Part shown: piece after piece, positions 13,855-14,273 of the stretch
Layout of the letters: the number at the start of each line of letters is the position of its first letter
Numbering within the stretch: position 1 is the stretch's first letter
Assembly: GCA_002348005.1 (NCBI GenBank)
Contig: DDYQ01000251.1
Location: 5,016-19,288, forward strand
DNA length: 14,273 nt
Reading direction: 5' to 3'
DNA from: Desulfobacteraceae bacterium UBA2230
Lineage (GTDB): Bacteria > Desulfobacterota > Desulfobacteria > Desulfobacterales > Desulfosarcinaceae
The notes under the pieces: generated by a model
The model's database searches: none
What the model saw: only the letters and a program-made list of their open reading frames with translations
What the model was told of the DNA's origin: nothing
Position numbers and translations under genes: made by a program

Positions 13855-14030
13855 CCTTGTTCTCGCCGGTCTCCCGATACCCATCCACTTCGTGGTGGGC
13901 ACATGCCGAGCGAGTGGTCTTGACCGAAGGTCTCATCAATCCGGTGAAACTGTTATCTGCTTGAAAATTCAATGCTTTGGAGACCTTGCGTTCAACTATT
14001 ATTGCATGGTCAGAAGATCGTACAAGATAA
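13855..14030 (+). mobile_element. MITE-like repeat element, copy 2 (right end missing)
   Basis: A direct repeat of copy 1 at an offset of 2877 bp. The left end CCTTGTTCTCGCCGGTCTC (13855-13873) is the inverted match of the right end of copy 1. Homology holds strongly to about 13980 and weakly to about 14030, where it changes to another repeat type, so the right terminus has been lost or replaced. Its inner pair GGTCTCC (13868-13874) and GGAGACC (13979-13985) gives a long hairpin. Confidence 0.58.
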
Positions 14031-14094
14031 AGATTCTTCGCTTCGCTAGCATGACCAATCCATTGTCCTGCTGAGCGCCAGCGAAGGATCTTCT
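14031..14094 (+). repeat. Short element with imperfect inverted ends
   Basis: The left arm AGATTCTTCGCTTCGCTAGC (14031-14050) is an imperfect inverted match to CTGAGCGCCAGCGAAGGATC (14071-14090). The right arm contains the exact inverted copy (14074-14091) of the 18-bp repeat at 9916-9933. It looks like a small palindromic interspersed repeat that abuts the truncated MITE-like copy. Confidence 0.5.
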
Positions 14095-14144
14095 TTTTCA
14101 AAAGATATGCCAGTTCTCACAATTTCTATCGCTGAGATAATTAT

Positions 14145-14273
14145 CCCGCAGGGCGGATAAGAGAGAATATGACCCTCATCAGTCTCGCTGCGCTCGCCAG
14201 CTTTGCCTTTGGCACGCAAGCAGCCCCCAGGGAAGCTTTACATAATTACGCTGCGCTCGCCAGCTTTGCCTTC
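14145..14273 (-). repeat. Inverted cluster of the 10868-10960 repeat family, running off the window
   Basis: CGCTGCGCTCGCCAGCTTTG occurs at 14186-14205 and again from 14249, a 63-bp period cut by the window end. Between the copies is GGCACGCAAGCAGCCCCCAG (14211-14230), the inverse of sequence at 10903-10927. A partial copy of the GGGCGGAT motif is at 14145-14163. No gene is seen in 13722-14273. Confidence 0.6.

Noticed and set aside
13832..14101. Minus-strand open frame shared between the two MITE-like copies.
   Set aside because: The differences I checked between the copies change amino acids, and the frame extends into unrelated flanking sequence on both sides; more likely a spurious ORF in a repeat.
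10868..14273. CRISPR array.
   Set aside because: The repeats come in pairs, with 63-67 bp periods and conserved sequence between them, not unique spacers; no cas genes.

Overview
This window looks like an environmental or metagenomic bacterial contig with two parts of different character. From about 1 to 8300 the DNA is GC-rich. Its genes suggest an anaerobic, oxygen-defending Gram-negative bacterium, most like a Desulfuromonadales/Geobacter-type deltaproteobacterium. The reasons are the exported Cu,Zn- and cytoplasmic Fe-superoxide dismutases, a ferritin-like diiron protein, small Cys-rich zinc-ribbon proteins of a kind I associate with that group, and a selenocysteine-containing SelW-like protein. 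From about 8640 to the end the genes have less extreme composition and sit among short interspersed repeats, which reminds me of Chloroflexota (Anaerolineae). Both affiliations are inferences. The change falls in the 8269-8641 intergenic stretch and could be transfer or an assembly join.

Layout. (1) 2-3004, + strand: the 3' part of a uronate isomerase (uxaC), a KdgF-like uronate cupin, and a class A penicillin-binding protein starting 2 bp after the cupin stop. (2) 3011-3232, - strand: a gene hidden by an in-frame UGA, encoding a 73-residue SelW/Rdx-family selenoprotein (Cys-x-x-Sec) with a well-placed bacterial SECIS-like hairpin. (3) 3370-5310, + strand: a DoxX-family membrane protein, a ferritin-like diiron protein and an unknown signal-peptide/three-TM protein. 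(4) 5340-8268: on the - strand a terminator, a periplasmic rhodanese, sodC, a small zinc-ribbon-like gene and sodB; on the + strand an 8-Cys zinc-ribbon protein. A decayed copy of the 3' end of the zinc-ribbon-like gene lies behind sodC. (5) 8642-13721, + strand: a YbhN/UPF0104 membrane protein, proC, and a large APC transporter fused to a UspA-like C-terminal region. (6) 10862-11456 and 13722-14273: repeat-rich DNA carrying two direct copies of a roughly 0.2 kb MITE-like element, a second repeat family in opposite orientations, a third short inverted-repeat family, and an AT-rich remnant.

How it fits together. uxaC and kdgF point to uronate (pectin/alginate-type) breakdown. The block 3011-8268 reads as a redox and oxygen-defence neighbourhood: superoxide removal in the periplasm (SodC) and cytoplasm (SodB), a diiron peroxide/iron protein, thiol/selenol and sulfur-transfer proteins. 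Several of its intergenic regions carry strong operator-like dyads. The right part has no obvious pathway link with the left. The most noteworthy items are the hidden selenoprotein gene with its SECIS hairpin and the repeat families flanking the transporter gene. I did not find a clear new defence or mobile system.
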